A DNA stretch of 64,000 nucleotides. It comes from Cymbomonas tetramitiformis. Its lineage: Eukaryota; Chlorophyta; Pyramimonadophyceae; Pyramimonadales; Pyramimonadaceae. The position numbers and the translations under genes are program-made. Shown piece by piece: positions 11,438-21,647 of this stretch (positions are counted from its first letter, which is position 1; each line of letters opens with the position of its first letter). The notes under the pieces are model-generated. The model searched no databases. It was not told the origin of the DNA and saw nothing but the letters and a program-made list of their open reading frames with translations. The stretch covers positions 35,399 through 99,398 of the forward strand of contig LGRX02035190.1 in NCBI GenBank assembly GCA_001247695.2, written 5' to 3'.

Positions 11438-12535
11438 ATGAGCGTGGAGTGCCAAATACTATCTGATGAAGCTTGCAATCAAAAAAATGAGTGTATGCTT
11501 CTTATAAATAAAGACCCAAATAAAATTAATGTATGCTGGCATGTAGATGAAGAGATACTTGATAAGGTACACGAATCAGAGCAGGAATTTCATAATCGTT
11601 TGGTAAGAATTATGATTACTCATCTTCAGGCAATAAAAAAGTCGTATGATTTCAACGAATCGCAAGACTCGATCACTAAACAAGTATTAAGCGGTATATA
11701 TTTTAAGGAGCCAAAAACGAATATGGAAATGAATGCACTACAAACGATATGCAGTAATAACAATAAAGAATTATCAAACATTCTTCCTGGTCGTATATTA
11801 GGTAAAGCGTGTCGCAATATATTTTTGCAAGCAGCTACAGATACGGACCATAGAAGATATGGAGATTTAAAGGAAATAGGCCGTTGTTGGATAATTTTAT
11901 GCGATGTGTGTTCGATACAACTTATACCAAAAATAATATCTATATCAAGAAAGGCCACACTGCAAGAATATGCGTTTAAGTTATTAGAAAATTACGACCG
12001 TCAAAGTGGAAAACATTGTTCGATGCTCCAATATACCAATATTTGGTGTGAATTAGTAGACCACGATTTAGAGCCATATAAAATGTTGGACAATTTTTTC
12101 ATGCAAAGACGTGGAGATCGCACCGGATATCCAACAGCAGTTTTTAAGGATATATCGGTTGATAACAGAGTTGTTTCATACTTCCAAATAAGATTGAAAA
12201 ATAATCGCTATTATACCTTTAGCTTGGTTCACAATAATGAGGAGATTGACAAAAGCGAACCAGATAAATATCGTATACATCAGAATCTTATAGATACATC
12301 AGAGCCAGACCCAAAAAATTCGTGTAAAGTTCTCGAAACATCTACATCAGTTCTCGAAATACCAAGAGAAAAGGTTGTGCTCATAGGGCATAAAAGGACT
12401 ACAAATAGATATGAGTATATCAATGTGCCGTGGCTTAACACGCTCAGGAAAGAAATATCCACAACAGAAAGAACAAATACAAACAACATCTTTCTTGCCT
12501 GCTTTATTTTGCCGCATGATAGGAAACATAAATAG
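11438..12535 (+). CDS. Four-cysteine-module protein, unknown function (365 aa)
   Basis: The first 33 residues hold cysteines at 5, 13, 19 and 33 followed or interleaved by LL, with exactly the same spacing as in the proteins starting at 14855 and 36015 (minus strand). The module begins MSVECQILSDEAC. It recalls the short cysteine adaptor modules of large DNA virus proteins (such as the 2-cysteine adaptor domain) but is not proven to be one. The remainder shares with the 36015 protein a similar layout: a central helical region, a beta-rich segment (RYYTFSLV here, CTYTFKIEI there) and a C-terminal NNIFLACFIL/RNTFLACFTF motif. The two are therefore paralogues along their whole length. No catalytic motif is recognised. 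Confidence 0.75.
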   Translation: MSVECQILSDEACNQKNECMLLINKDPNKINVCWHVDEEILDKVHESEQEFHNRLVRIMITHLQAIKKSYDFNESQDSITKQVLSGIYFKEPKTNMEMNALQTICSNNNKELSNILPGRILGKACRNIFLQAATDTDHRRYGDLKEIGRCWIILCDVCSIQLIPKIISISRKATLQEYAFKLLENYDRQSGKHCSMLQYTNIWCELVDHDLEPYKMLDNFFMQRRGDRTGYPTAVFKDISVDNRVVSYFQIRLKNNRYYTFSLVHNNEEIDKSEPDKYRIHQNLIDTSEPDPKNSCKVLETSTSVLEIPREKVVLIGHKRTTNRYEYINVPWLNTLRKEISTTERTNTNNIFLACFILPHDRKHK

Positions 12536-12869
12536 TGCAAGAACGAAATGTAACACAACAAAGAATGGATATATGTAAGTGCAAAGGACCACTGTTAAAG
12601 CAACGAATGTTGTGACGTTATATTATGTATTATGCGTGTGTTTATTTTGAGGGCTAGCCTCTGTCCATAATAACAGCCACACAACTTGAAAAGATTTTGT
12701 AATTTATTTATTTGTTTATTTACGCGTGTGTTTTGACTGTTCGCTGTTTAATACGTCCGTTTAACATTGGTATATATCAAAAAATTCAAATATATAAAAG
12801 ATGGAAAATATTTAACCACGTTTTTTTGTCTTCTTATTAAGAAAAGATACATACAACCTTATGACGTGT
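12536..12869. other. Convergent intergenic spacer
   Basis: Lies between two converging genes; TA-rich with several T runs. No gene or clear hairpin terminator seen. Confidence 0.4.
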
Positions 12870-14855
12870 CTATGCTTCACGACTCTTCCTTTGAAATTTG
12901 AAGAAAATAGAATTTGCTAATGGTACTTTACCGGTGAATGAATCGGGTTTATTCATGTTGAACCATTCGAATGGATATTTTTCTATCTCTTTGACATCTT
13001 TTGGAATATACAGGAAGCGATACACGTAATCCATATACACACCTCTAGATTTCGGTAATATTTTTTTTTCATCTAAACGGAAATCATAAGGTGTGCGTAG
13101 TGTAGGTGCCATAGAACAGTCTTTGTAAGTGTTAAACTGTTCACCCGACTTATCGATTTGTTCGACGTTGATAGTCGCAATTTCGTCAGGACTATATTTA
13201 ATGACACGAAATTTTCCACCATAAGGACCAAAAAAATGAGCGTTTTCGATGCTAATACGTGTAGTATCTTCATGAACGTATATTTGAAATGCCGGTCTCC
13301 TTTCGGGACAGCAAAAGGTAGTATCCTCAAGCTCGAGATAGGATTTTTCACATTTCACATGCGGAACCCATTCTGTTACGTAGGTATCGTGGAGTTTTTC
13401 GAGACCTTTGCGTCCTACATGGTAGATATGATGGTGGTTCCCAATAGTGAACGTCTGCACAGGTTTTGCATCCTTTGTTTTTGGAAACTCGGTATATACA
13501 TCTAAGTATGTGCTGTTTTCAATCGTTTCGGGTAAAGCAAGTATTCCTTCGTCCACAACTCCAGGTATGAAGTCGTTATCGGGTGGTTCTTCGTCCGCAC
13601 CGCCAGGTATGAAGTCGTTATCGGGTGGTTCTTCGTTTGCACCGCCAGATATGAACTCATCTTCGGATATTCCTTCGTTCGCACCGCCAGGTATGAACTC
13701 ATCTTCGGATATTTCTTCGTCCATAACTCCAGGTATGAACATGTCGTCAGGTATTTTGTTTATACGTGAAACTACTGTTTCTGTAAAATAAATTTCTCCA
13801 CGCGTATAATGATTAATTCGACGAATAAAAGTTATTAGAGGATGATTAAAATTGCGTGGAATAAACGAAAGGTCTAATTCCCGAGTTATACCGAGTTGTA
13901 TAAGGTCATCCTCTTGTAGGTCATGTCGATAAGTGATTGGATCAGGTAATGACTCATGTTCGAAGGTGATTTCAACACCTTCTACTACGCTTATAGTGAC
14001 CTTGCACGCATCTATATAAAAATCGACTTGTACGGGTTCATTTTTTGATATTTTATACACGGGTAGTACTTCTTTAAAAGAGAAAGTATCTAACACATTC
14101 TTACTGTAAATCGTATTAGGTGATGTTAAGAGCTTGCAAGTGTGAGGTCTGCTTGGTATAACCATGTAAACCTCCGATTGAATGAATGGAAGATACGGTT
14201 CGTAATTGACTTCGTTTGCTTTGACGTATATTTCAGGTGTTTTGCTATATATTATTGGGATAGCTGTTGGCATGTATAACACTTTTTCTAATTTGTCAAA
14301 CGCGCGGAACATACACCAAAGTTGTTTGGCGTAGGTGTAATCCGCATCCATCAAATCTACACGGATTCGAGCAGCTTGCGCGATTTCTAGAAGATGTACT
14401 TGATTTTTTTTGAGGTATTCTGAAAATGCCAAACTAAATATCAGCGTTCCATATACGTTTATCAATTCCTGATGAGATATTAGTGTCACTTTCATGTCTT
14501 TTCGACAAATCGGGCAACTCATTTTGCACGTAAAAGCTTGACTTGGCGTGTTTCTTGACACGTTGCCAGAATTAAGCAATTTCTCTTGCGTTTTAATATT
14601 TAATTCGATAATGTTTTGCTTAACGCAATTCTCGCAAATGCACAAGTGTCGATCCATCTTAATATCAAATCCTTCCTCTTCCGAAATCGAGTGCGTAAAA
14701 TACTTAGCTTCCGTTGCACTAAAACATATATGGCACTTTTTCTCACGTAGATTAGTACAATATTTACGATGTTCACTGTTTATATTTTGTAAAAGTAGAC
14801 AACCCTTTTCCTGTGTGCAAAACGAATCTTTGATATATTTACAATCGAAACTCAT
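12870..14855 (-). CDS. RING-like zinc-finger protein with four-cysteine module and acidic repeats
   Basis: 661 aa. The start is placed at MSFDC (14855) because it aligns the module cysteines 5, 13, 19, 33 with the two paralogous N-termini. It is followed by a RING-type arrangement: C41-x2-C44, then C72-x-C74-x2-C77, then C110-x3-C114-x2-C117 (CPIC). RING domains usually act as ubiquitin E3 ligases. Residues ~390-465 contain about five 14-aa acidic repeats of the form DEFIPGGANEGISE, encoded by 42-bp DNA repeats. The C-terminal third is beta-rich and unknown. A TATA-like ATTTATAAAT stands at about 14886-14897 on this strand. The likely role, inferred only, is redirecting host ubiquitination. 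Confidence 0.75.
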   Translation of the reverse strand: MSFDCKYIKDSFCTQEKGCLLLQNINSEHRKYCTNLREKKCHICFSATEAKYFTHSISEEEGFDIKMDRHLCICENCVKQNIIELNIKTQEKLLNSGNVSRNTPSQAFTCKMSCPICRKDMKVTLISHQELINVYGTLIFSLAFSEYLKKNQVHLLEIAQAARIRVDLMDADYTYAKQLWCMFRAFDKLEKVLYMPTAIPIIYSKTPEIYVKANEVNYEPYLPFIQSEVYMVIPSRPHTCKLLTSPNTIYSKNVLDTFSFKEVLPVYKISKNEPVQVDFYIDACKVTISVVEGVEITFEHESLPDPITYRHDLQEDDLIQLGITRELDLSFIPRNFNHPLITFIRRINHYTRGEIYFTETVVSRINKIPDDMFIPGVMDEEISEDEFIPGGANEGISEDEFISGGANEEPPDNDFIPGGADEEPPDNDFIPGVVDEGILALPETIENSTYLDVYTEFPKTKDAKPVQTFTIGNHHHIYHVGRKGLEKLHDTYVTEWVPHVKCEKSYLELEDTTFCCPERRPAFQIYVHEDTTRISIENAHFFGPYGGKFRVIKYSPDEIATINVEQIDKSGEQFNTYKDCSMAPTLRTPYDFRLDEKKILPKSRGVYMDYVYRFLYIPKDVKEIEKYPFEWFNMNKPDSFTGKVPLANSIFFKFQRKSREA

Positions 14856-15425
14856 GATGCACAAATACGCTTAAAAATGAATACGAATTTATAAATCAAA
14901 GCATAAGTTTGCTACAGAAAAATATATTTTACTACGCACAGTCGTATTTATATTTATTTTATATTTATTTACATCTATTTGTATTGTTCATCTTGACAGG
15001 TTTATTAAATACACATTAACCCAGTACATAAAAAAGTCCTGCTGCAAACATTCCTAATATTCTCTTTTTTTGCCTAGGAAATGTACGATTATATATTTGT
15101 TTCACCCCAAATCAAAATACCTTTATGAAGGATTCCTACCATTCAATACAATATTTTTCATTTTTCGGTCATGCATCATCACACAGCCGCACACATGTTT
15201 TTATAAAAACTATCAAGCAAATCTGATTCTGCTGTATTCAATATCCACTCCTATTTTTTTCTCGATTCTGTAGATCAACAAAGTGTATGCAAATCGACTT
15301 ATCGAGTTGACATACTTAGTCACATATGCATCGATCGAATATTAGGTATGTCGATCGAACGTATAGATATCACCAGGACATTACGTGTTAGTTCATGTTG
15401 TTATTTCCACAAGTAAACAAGCACG
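14856..15425. other. Divergent promoter region, ~570 bp
   Basis: Separates the divergent genes at 14855 and 15426. Apart from the paired TCGATCGA motif near the right end (listed separately) and a TATA-like stretch near the left end, nothing is recognised; the ORF at 15070-15273 has no coding character. Confidence 0.5.
15331..15358 (+). promoter_or_regulatory. Paired TCGATCGA motif upstream of the RING/ankyrin gene
   Basis: TCGATCGAAT at 15331 and GTCGATCGAAC at 15350, 20 bases apart start to start, 68-95 bases before the ATG at 15426. The same two-part arrangement is found before 20577 and 36611 and at 38487. Confidence 0.55.
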
Positions 15426-16832
15426 ATGTTTGAATTTACATCCATTTTCTATCTGCACACATCTACAGCATCTCATGTATTTCTCAGCGGATGCGCGCAT
15501 GACGAAGGCGCGTCCATATTTGGTTCACCGCAAACTCCCAGTCTGACTACGGTGTATGAAGCTTATCGTAAGGGATTGACTGAAAAAAGATTCTGGGTTG
15601 GCACGTATCTTAACGAATCCATCACTCTCGAGGACATAAAAGGTGTCGCGCACTCAAAAGCGACGACTGTGAAGTATACTACAAATATGGCGTATGAAAT
15701 AAGCATATTTAGTTTAGGCAAAGAGTTTCGCGTAACGCTGAGCGTTCTCGCAGGTGAAGTAGATGTATATCACCACACCGATGTGAAGGTTACGTGCGTG
15801 CCATTTGGAAATTCCATACACGGAAAACAGCTTTCGAGATTTGTGTCGAACGTTGTTTACGGGTCCTGCTGCCGGGATATGTTTGCTGGTTTTCCTCATG
15901 TGCTCGCGTTTATCGAGAACAATCACCAACCGATCGAAAAAGCGTTGGAATGGATGGCCTCGCCCAGAGAGAAATGCGGCAACAAAGATAATTTTTTGCA
16001 TCGAATGGCTTTTTCATCTTGTCCGACACCCATGTGGGATTGTTTAAGATATTTTTTTAAAATGTATTGCGACAGAAAAGGAGGCACCATTGATCAGTTA
16101 GTCAATCTGTGGATCGATCGTACCGATAGTCAAGGAGAAACTCCTTTGTCCATCGCCGCTATTATAGGGAATACTCAAATGTTGGAGCACATGTTGAGCG
16201 TAAAACCATCGCTCACTAAATTGACCAACGCAGATGGCACTTTAGATATCTCTTATCTGACTATCAGAATTGAGAAGTACGTAGACTGTTTAAGTGAAGA
16301 ATCCGATCGTACTATAGAAAAACAAAAAAGAGCGGTTTGCAAGATATTGTCCACCGAGCTTAAAAGAAGAGACGCGCATCGACGTAAAGCTATGGCGAGC
16401 CTTCTTTCCGACGATGATGTTTCAGGTACACACGCTTCGTGCAGAAGTCGTCAAAAGAAAGAAAAACAGATAAAGCGACACACAACAGAATCTATCATTA
16501 ATAATGCAAAACATAAAGGAAAGGAGATGTCGACCGCAAACATTTTACCGCCTCAATCTTCATCATGCACGTCCGTTTTTTCTGTCAACGGATTGCAATC
16601 CTCGGACAATCCCGAATGCAGCGTCGCCTCGACTTTGGATACATCCACCGAACAACGTCAAAAAGACACAGAAGATCTTTGCATTATATGTTGCGATCAA
16701 AAACAATCTGTTGCGATGATTCCATGCGGTCATGTCTGTTTATGCGTGTGTTGCGCGGATATAAAACGTATTGGGACATGCCCCATCTGTAGGAAAAGCA
16801 TCAAAGACATTCTACGTCTATATCGTGCCTAA
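15426..16832 (+). CDS. Ankyrin-like protein with C-terminal RING finger (probable E3 ubiquitin ligase)
   Basis: 468 aa. The C-terminus (~417-455) is a clear C3HC4 RING of the IAP/MULAN type: CIIC, then PCGHVCLCVCC, then CPIC, ending six residues after a final LRLYRA. The middle (~238-275) has an ankyrin-like helix pair beginning GETPLSIAAIIGNTQMLEHM. Residues ~1-150 are a beta-rich unknown domain, and ~320-415 are a low-complexity linker. Proteins with this layout recruit a target through ankyrin repeats and attach ubiquitin through the RING. The paired TCGATCGA motif upstream links its control to the RING gene at 20577 and the ankyrin gene at 36611. Confidence 0.85.
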   Translation: MFEFTSIFYLHTSTASHVFLSGCAHDEGASIFGSPQTPSLTTVYEAYRKGLTEKRFWVGTYLNESITLEDIKGVAHSKATTVKYTTNMAYEISIFSLGKEFRVTLSVLAGEVDVYHHTDVKVTCVPFGNSIHGKQLSRFVSNVVYGSCCRDMFAGFPHVLAFIENNHQPIEKALEWMASPREKCGNKDNFLHRMAFSSCPTPMWDCLRYFFKMYCDRKGGTIDQLVNLWIDRTDSQGETPLSIAAIIGNTQMLEHMLSVKPSLTKLTNADGTLDISYLTIRIEKYVDCLSEESDRTIEKQKRAVCKILSTELKRRDAHRRKAMASLLSDDDVSGTHASCRSRQKKEKQIKRHTTESIINNAKHKGKEMSTANILPPQSSSCTSVFSVNGLQSSDNPECSVASTLDTSTEQRQKDTEDLCIICCDQKQSVAMIPCGHVCLCVCCADIKRIGTCPICRKSIKDILRLYRA

Positions 16833-17135
16833 TTCCTACCACAAGAGTTTTTTGATGTACAAATAGTCTGTAGAAGTACATTTGAAAATAGAAAACCCTT
16901 GTGTCTTATACTGCAAATCGATGAGCGGCAAAGAGTTTTTTGTTTTATCCAAAATTGATTTGCTTAAAAAACAGCTGAAAATATACATGAAATTTGAATG
17001 GAATGATCACATTCTTTGTGCGTTATATCAATTTGATTTTTGATCGAATGATAGTATAAATAGGCTAATCGATACGTAGGCCATAACGAGTAAATATAGT
17101 AATTTTCAATTGCAACTCTAATAAAGTCGTGCGCA
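16833..17135. other. Intergenic spacer with TATA box
   Basis: No gene seen. AGTATAAATAGG at about 17053-17064 lies ~75 bases before the ATG at 17136 and is the probable core promoter. Confidence 0.45.
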
Positions 17136-17690
17136 ATGTCCTACAATGTGTTAGAGACACCATCGATGTCTTCAAAAACTTCCTCTAAAGCGCCAGTGCC
17201 AGACACTGTAGAGGAAATTTTTGAAGACAATATTTCAGAACTGTGTATTTTTATAAATCAAAAACTCGTATTTAGCATAGAGATGTCTTCTTCTCTCTAT
17301 AGTTTCAATACTAGATACATATCGATTAATAAGCTTTCTACGGATCACACGAAGTTTTGTGATTTCTTTTTGAACCAAGAGATTACAAAATTTGAAAAAT
17401 TACTGAATCCTATAAACGCATACAAATTTAGATTTCAGCTGCAAGACCAATACCAATTAAAAAAAGGGGATGGAACTGTTGTGATGCTTAAAGCCGATTA
17501 TATATTCCTAACTGTTGTTGGAGATTGGAACACCGGAGATTTGCGCATAACAGATATATTTTTTAAAACGCGGCCACGTGAAGGAGAGCGTTACCCTTAT
17601 CTGGAAAAACAAATTGCATATTCTGACATACATAATCTTTATTTGGATAAAGCATTGTATGATAAAATGATTCTCCATATGGAAAAATAA
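17136..17690 (+). CDS. Protein of unknown function (184 aa)
   Basis: Starts MSYNVLETP with a Ser/Thr-rich first 25 residues, followed by alternating hydrophobic strands (ELCIFINQKLVFSIEM, DYIFLTVVGDW) that suggest a small beta-rich globular domain. No signal peptide, membrane span or known motif. A TATA box ~75 bases upstream and AT-rich codon use support a real viral-type gene. Confidence 0.65.
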   Translation: MSYNVLETPSMSSKTSSKAPVPDTVEEIFEDNISELCIFINQKLVFSIEMSSSLYSFNTRYISINKLSTDHTKFCDFFLNQEITKFEKLLNPINAYKFRFQLQDQYQLKKGDGTVVMLKADYIFLTVVGDWNTGDLRITDIFFKTRPREGERYPYLEKQIAYSDIHNLYLDKALYDKMILHMEK

Positions 17691-18015
17691 CATACAATTT
17701 TCGTTTGAGCGCGTATCACAGACATCAAATTGCACGATGCGATGCATCATGCTTCCTGTCATAAGGAAATTCAGATAGTACACTTTGAATCGATACTATT
17801 GTTATTGTTACTCGTACATTTTATGGATATCACTATCTTTATTGTTGTCATTGTTATTAAAGATGATGTGTATAATTTCGATCAAACAATTACAGAAGCA
17901 AGATTGTAAGCCAACATGCTTCAACGGTAATCCGAAAATGCAGAATTTACCATTTTAAATCGTGTCCGTATTGTCTGAAGGTAAATACATGTAATATCGG
18001 TGTTGGCTTATGTTG
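17691..18015. other. Convergent spacer
   Basis: Lies between two converging genes. No gene or repeat recognised apart from short ATTGTT-type runs. Confidence 0.4.
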
Positions 18016-19299
18016 TCACGGCGCATGCACGGCTCCTTGGTTACGGGCATCAAAAAGAACAAGACCAGAAACGGTTTTTATTACGAAATTTTCATTTTCC
18101 CCTAAAACTATTGTGACTGGACCGCGCTGCTCTAAACTGCCTGTATTCGTCGTAGACGTGACCGCTGTAGTAAGATTGCCCACTTGATTTAGAGATTTGT
18201 TTCCAATATGTGAAATGATCACGTTCCCTTCATGTACGGATTGTTTGTCGCCTCTCATGTTTGTATCTGAATTCCCTCTGATTGTATTCTGAACATTTCC
18301 AGAATATACTCTTTCGATGTTTCCTTGTTGGGTAATGTGCTCATCACCTGCGGAAATCACTTTCGTATTGCCGGCAAAACTTTTTGTCACATCTCCTGCA
18401 GATTGAATAACAACTTGGCCACTGCTTGATAGCGTGGTATTTCCTCTGTGGGAAATAGCTATATTTCCAAGACGTGACAAATGCTTGTTTCCTTGGACGC
18501 TTTTGTGAGAGCTTCCCCGTGCGTTGACAGTAAGGTTACCGATGTAAGACTTTTTAGTGTTTCCATTTTGTGAAATAGTGGCTTCGCCGGTATGCGCCGC
18601 TTCTTTATTACCGGATGTCGCTTGAATAATGTTGCCCTCGATTGACGTATGCACATTACCAACGCGTGTAGAACTCTTGTCACCTCGTTGATCTTTAACT
18701 ACACTCCCAAAATGCTCCATAGATTGTGTACCATATAGAATTTGAGTGTCGTCTCCATATATTTGTACGTGCCGGCTTCCGTATAGTTTGTGACGCATAT
18801 TTCCGGCGCGGTACGAAATTTTGTTACCTGTACGACTTTCAGTAGAATCTCCTGTATGTTCGATCACCTCATCGCCGCGATGGTACCTTTGACTTTTTCC
18901 GTAATACGATTTCGATGTGTCGCCAGTGGATTCTAATTGTATGATGCCATTTCGTGTTATCGTCTGATTCCCGTTTTGCTTAAGATTGATCGCAGACATA
19001 CTTAGATTAAACCGTTTATTTATCTGGATTTCGTCAACGTCACGCAAAAGAGTGTGTAAGTTCATGATTTTTTGAGATGAGACAACTCCTAAAAAATCGT
19101 AAAAAGATTGCTCAGTAGAATCGAAACCAGAAAACTTATTTTCCCATGCCAACAAGTGTTTTTTATAGGACGCCTGTTCAGCGCAACGATCGAAATCGCA
19201 CGGGGCGCTATTGCTAACATCAACAAAATGACATATCGTGATCGTGTATAACAGTATATACAAAAGTCCGTTCACGTTTTTAGTGTTTAAGCAATTCAT
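18016..19299 (-). CDS. Secreted octad-repeat protein, gp5/VgrG-like triple beta-helix candidate
   Basis: 427 aa from the ATG at 19299 (a GTG four codons upstream is the only longer start). An N-terminal signal peptide or anchor (LLYILLYTITICHFV, ~12-26) is followed by a short Cys-bearing region and a helical segment to ~100. Then comes a run of 34 glycines spaced exactly eight residues apart (~110-374, 33 intervals with no exception). Most glycines are followed by Asn or Asp, and the spacer alternates polar and beta-branched residues (for example GNLTVNARG). This periodicity is that of the needle of T4 gp5 and of VgrG spikes, which form an intertwined trimeric beta-helix. The last ~50 residues may cap it. 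Inferred role: a trimeric fibre or needle, perhaps on a virion or cell surface. The fold is inferred from the period alone. Confidence 0.8.
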   Translation of the reverse strand: MNCLNTKNVNGLLYILLYTITICHFVDVSNSAPCDFDRCAEQASYKKHLLAWENKFSGFDSTEQSFYDFLGVVSSQKIMNLHTLLRDVDEIQINKRFNLSMSAINLKQNGNQTITRNGIIQLESTGDTSKSYYGKSQRYHRGDEVIEHTGDSTESRTGNKISYRAGNMRHKLYGSRHVQIYGDDTQILYGTQSMEHFGSVVKDQRGDKSSTRVGNVHTSIEGNIIQATSGNKEAAHTGEATISQNGNTKKSYIGNLTVNARGSSHKSVQGNKHLSRLGNIAISHRGNTTLSSSGQVVIQSAGDVTKSFAGNTKVISAGDEHITQQGNIERVYSGNVQNTIRGNSDTNMRGDKQSVHEGNVIISHIGNKSLNQVGNLTTAVTSTTNTGSLEQRGPVTIVLGENENFVIKTVSGLVLFDARNQGAVHAP

Positions 19300-19633
19300 A
19301 ACAATACGCACGTATACCGAAGCACGAATTTGCGCGCGTATTTTTGCGTATCGATATGAGAAGAATGTGCAAGGGCTTTATTACATATATTTAGGACAGC
19401 AAGGTCGTAAAGATAATGAAAATGATGAATTGAAACCTCACTTTAACTTATAAAACCTATATGACTTTACGAGGAATTGTATACATATATATATATACAC
19501 TTCACAATACTAGCTTATAATTTACACGTTTAAATATATAATGAGAGTACGATCCGCATGAAGAAATATGCAAAAAAAATTCACACAAGAGTATATAAGC
19601 CTTAAAAACATTTTGTAGTATACGTACCACCCT

Positions 19634-19956
19634 TTACACGCGGTTATTTATAAAGACATTAACGGAAATCGAATTCCATACAATGAATATGATAACACCA
19701 CAAACAACCTTTATGTTAACGCCCAGGACACTTGGATGGGTTTTATAAAAATAAAGACGATAAAATTAAGAAAATCAGTTTTAAAGACGGTTCATGGATA
19801 AAGAAAATGAAAAAAGGCAACCAGGCACAACTTGTAATCGAATGTTCTGGTTCCGCATGCAGAACAATATACCATGGTAAAGGCTACGTGAGTGAGGGGA
19901 CAGAAACACCACAATATGTGACAGTATTTGAACGTGAAAGGGCCATAGCAACTTGA
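19634..19956 (+). pseudogene. Broken small ORF, frame shifted near 19737
   Basis: An open frame without ATG runs to about 19737 (it includes DINGNRIPYNEYDNTTNN). The downstream frame, to the TGA at 19956, continues with charged coding-like sequence (YKNKDDKIKKISFKDGSW). The two together look like one small protein with a one-base disruption near GATGGGTTTTAT. The ATG at 19683 is in a third frame and stops quickly. No family recognised. Confidence 0.4.
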
Positions 19957-20576
19957 GATAACTGTCTAATTCTTGTAGAGGACTGATTATGTGATTTTAC
20001 GTCATCAGAGGTTCACCTTTACATACATTGATAAAGTAGTTTTGAGTATGTTTAATTTAAAAGCGATGCAACCTGAGATTTTGTTATGTTCTATTGAACA
20101 AAATAAACTCGATTTTTATAATAAAGGTTAGGGTATGTGATGTACAAGTCGCATTGTGAACGCTTAGCGAGGGCATCATAGTTTGTATAAAAAATTATCA
20201 TACTCACTGAAAAGCAGTTGCAAAACGATAAACCCTTCTTATTTAAAACTGTGCACTCACTATAATTTTGAAGTGCCCTATTTTTGATGTGTACAAAAAG
20301 TCCTCGGACATCTAAATTGGCGTCATCTTGCGTTAGCTGAGCATTAACCTAATTGGTTAGCGCAAATGGTGCACATGATGCATCCAGATATTAATTGAGT
20401 CATACGAGCAACATCTCGATAAATGTCTTTTGCATCAAAATTTGAGAAATGTCGATCGAATTTGGTATAACTGTATCCTTCAGATACTGATAAAGACGTC
20501 GATCGAACATACGTACTTAAGTCGATTCAATTAATCGTTTGTTGCATAAGCAGCTTTCATTGCATTTTACACCAAC
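19957..20576. other. ~620-bp spacer before the SIAH-like RING gene
   Basis: No coding sequence seen. The last 130 bases hold the paired TCGATCGA motif listed separately. Confidence 0.45.
20452..20506 (+). promoter_or_regulatory. Paired TCGATCGA motif upstream of the 20577 RING gene
   Basis: GTCGATCGAAT at 20451 and GTCGATCGAAC at 20498, 47 bases apart, ending 71 bases before the ATG. Same flanking bases (AAT first, AAC second) as at 15331/15351. Confidence 0.55.
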
Positions 20577-21647
20577 ATGCATAGCCATAGCGCAACCAGT
20601 CCATCGTACAATCCAGGCTCACCTGAGCCAGGGTTTAGTCCTAAATATGTGCCGCACGATCCAAATTCGCGTGCCTATATAGAATCCGTTAAATTGATGC
20701 AATCTTTAAGCGCAGAGATGTATCTTTCATCTGTGGGAAAGAATACAGACGTCAGTATATGCGCTATGAAGCATGGTCCTCAGTCAGAGGACAAACGCTG
20801 CATCAACGTGTCGGAGGCGGAGTGCAAGTTGGAAGATACCATTGACAGGCATGGCAAAACTTTGCTTCAAGGAATCAAATGTTATGTCTGTCAGTCTTAT
20901 GGTCTTCCCCGACAGATATGTAAAAAGGGTCATACTATATGTGAAAACTGTGATGCTGCGAATGCTTTAGCGCAATCTGCTCCTTGTGGTATTTGTAAAC
21001 AGCCCTCTTTGCTTGAGTCTTTGGATACACCGACGTACACGAAAGACTTGTATAGAAGCCTGGACATATATACGTGTTCTTTGTGCACAGACGAAAAGAA
21101 GCGTAGTTTGGAAGATTTACTCAAACATGTACAGACAGGATTATGCGGAGCTGTGGTAGGTAGAACCATACAAACAGATGAAAGATCCTTAATACATACT
21201 CGTGAAAAATGGGAAAAAGATTTGTGTGCGACGTTGCAGAATCCTGAGATTATGAGGTTTGTAGAGCTATTCATGCAAGGAACTATATACAGGACGTCGC
21301 AGGAAAGTGAGGCGCAGATGCAGAAGCTGCGATCCGAGATCAACGAGCTGAAAGAAAAACTCGACGAGGATCAAAATAAAAATGCGAAGATAGCTCATTT
21401 GATGACACGTCTGGATGACGTGATGACCGAAAATGTGCAGAACAAGAGGACAATGGAAGACATGACCGAGCATAACAAAGAGCTTACTGAAGAATGCAAC
21501 GCGTTAGCAAGACAGAACAATTATCTACAAAACCAGCGTGATCACATACATAGACGTACAAGAGAGAGTGATCAATGTAAAGAAGATGGCATGGATGCGG
21601 GAAGGCAGTGTATTCCGCGCATGAAAAGGAGACGCTACGGATCATGA
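20577..21647 (+). CDS. SIAH-like RING protein with C-terminal coiled coil
   Basis: 356 aa. Residues ~102-141 form a RING resembling SIAH/SINA ligases: C-x2-C with LPRQICKKGHTICENC and a closing C-x2-C (PCGIC). A second small zinc-finger-like pattern, TCSLC, follows at ~168. From ~245 to ~335 a long Glu/Lys-rich coiled coil follows, and the tail is basic (RMKRRR), a possible nuclear signal. The Ser/Pro-rich first 30 residues are disordered looking. The likely role is an E3 ubiquitin ligase that dimerises by the coiled coil. It shares the paired upstream motif with two other host-interaction type genes. Confidence 0.8.
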   Translation: MHSHSATSPSYNPGSPEPGFSPKYVPHDPNSRAYIESVKLMQSLSAEMYLSSVGKNTDVSICAMKHGPQSEDKRCINVSEAECKLEDTIDRHGKTLLQGIKCYVCQSYGLPRQICKKGHTICENCDAANALAQSAPCGICKQPSLLESLDTPTYTKDLYRSLDIYTCSLCTDEKKRSLEDLLKHVQTGLCGAVVGRTIQTDERSLIHTREKWEKDLCATLQNPEIMRFVELFMQGTIYRTSQESEAQMQKLRSEINELKEKLDEDQNKNAKIAHLMTRLDDVMTENVQNKRTMEDMTEHNKELTEECNALARQNNYLQNQRDHIHRRTRESDQCKEDGMDAGRQCIPRMKRRRYGS

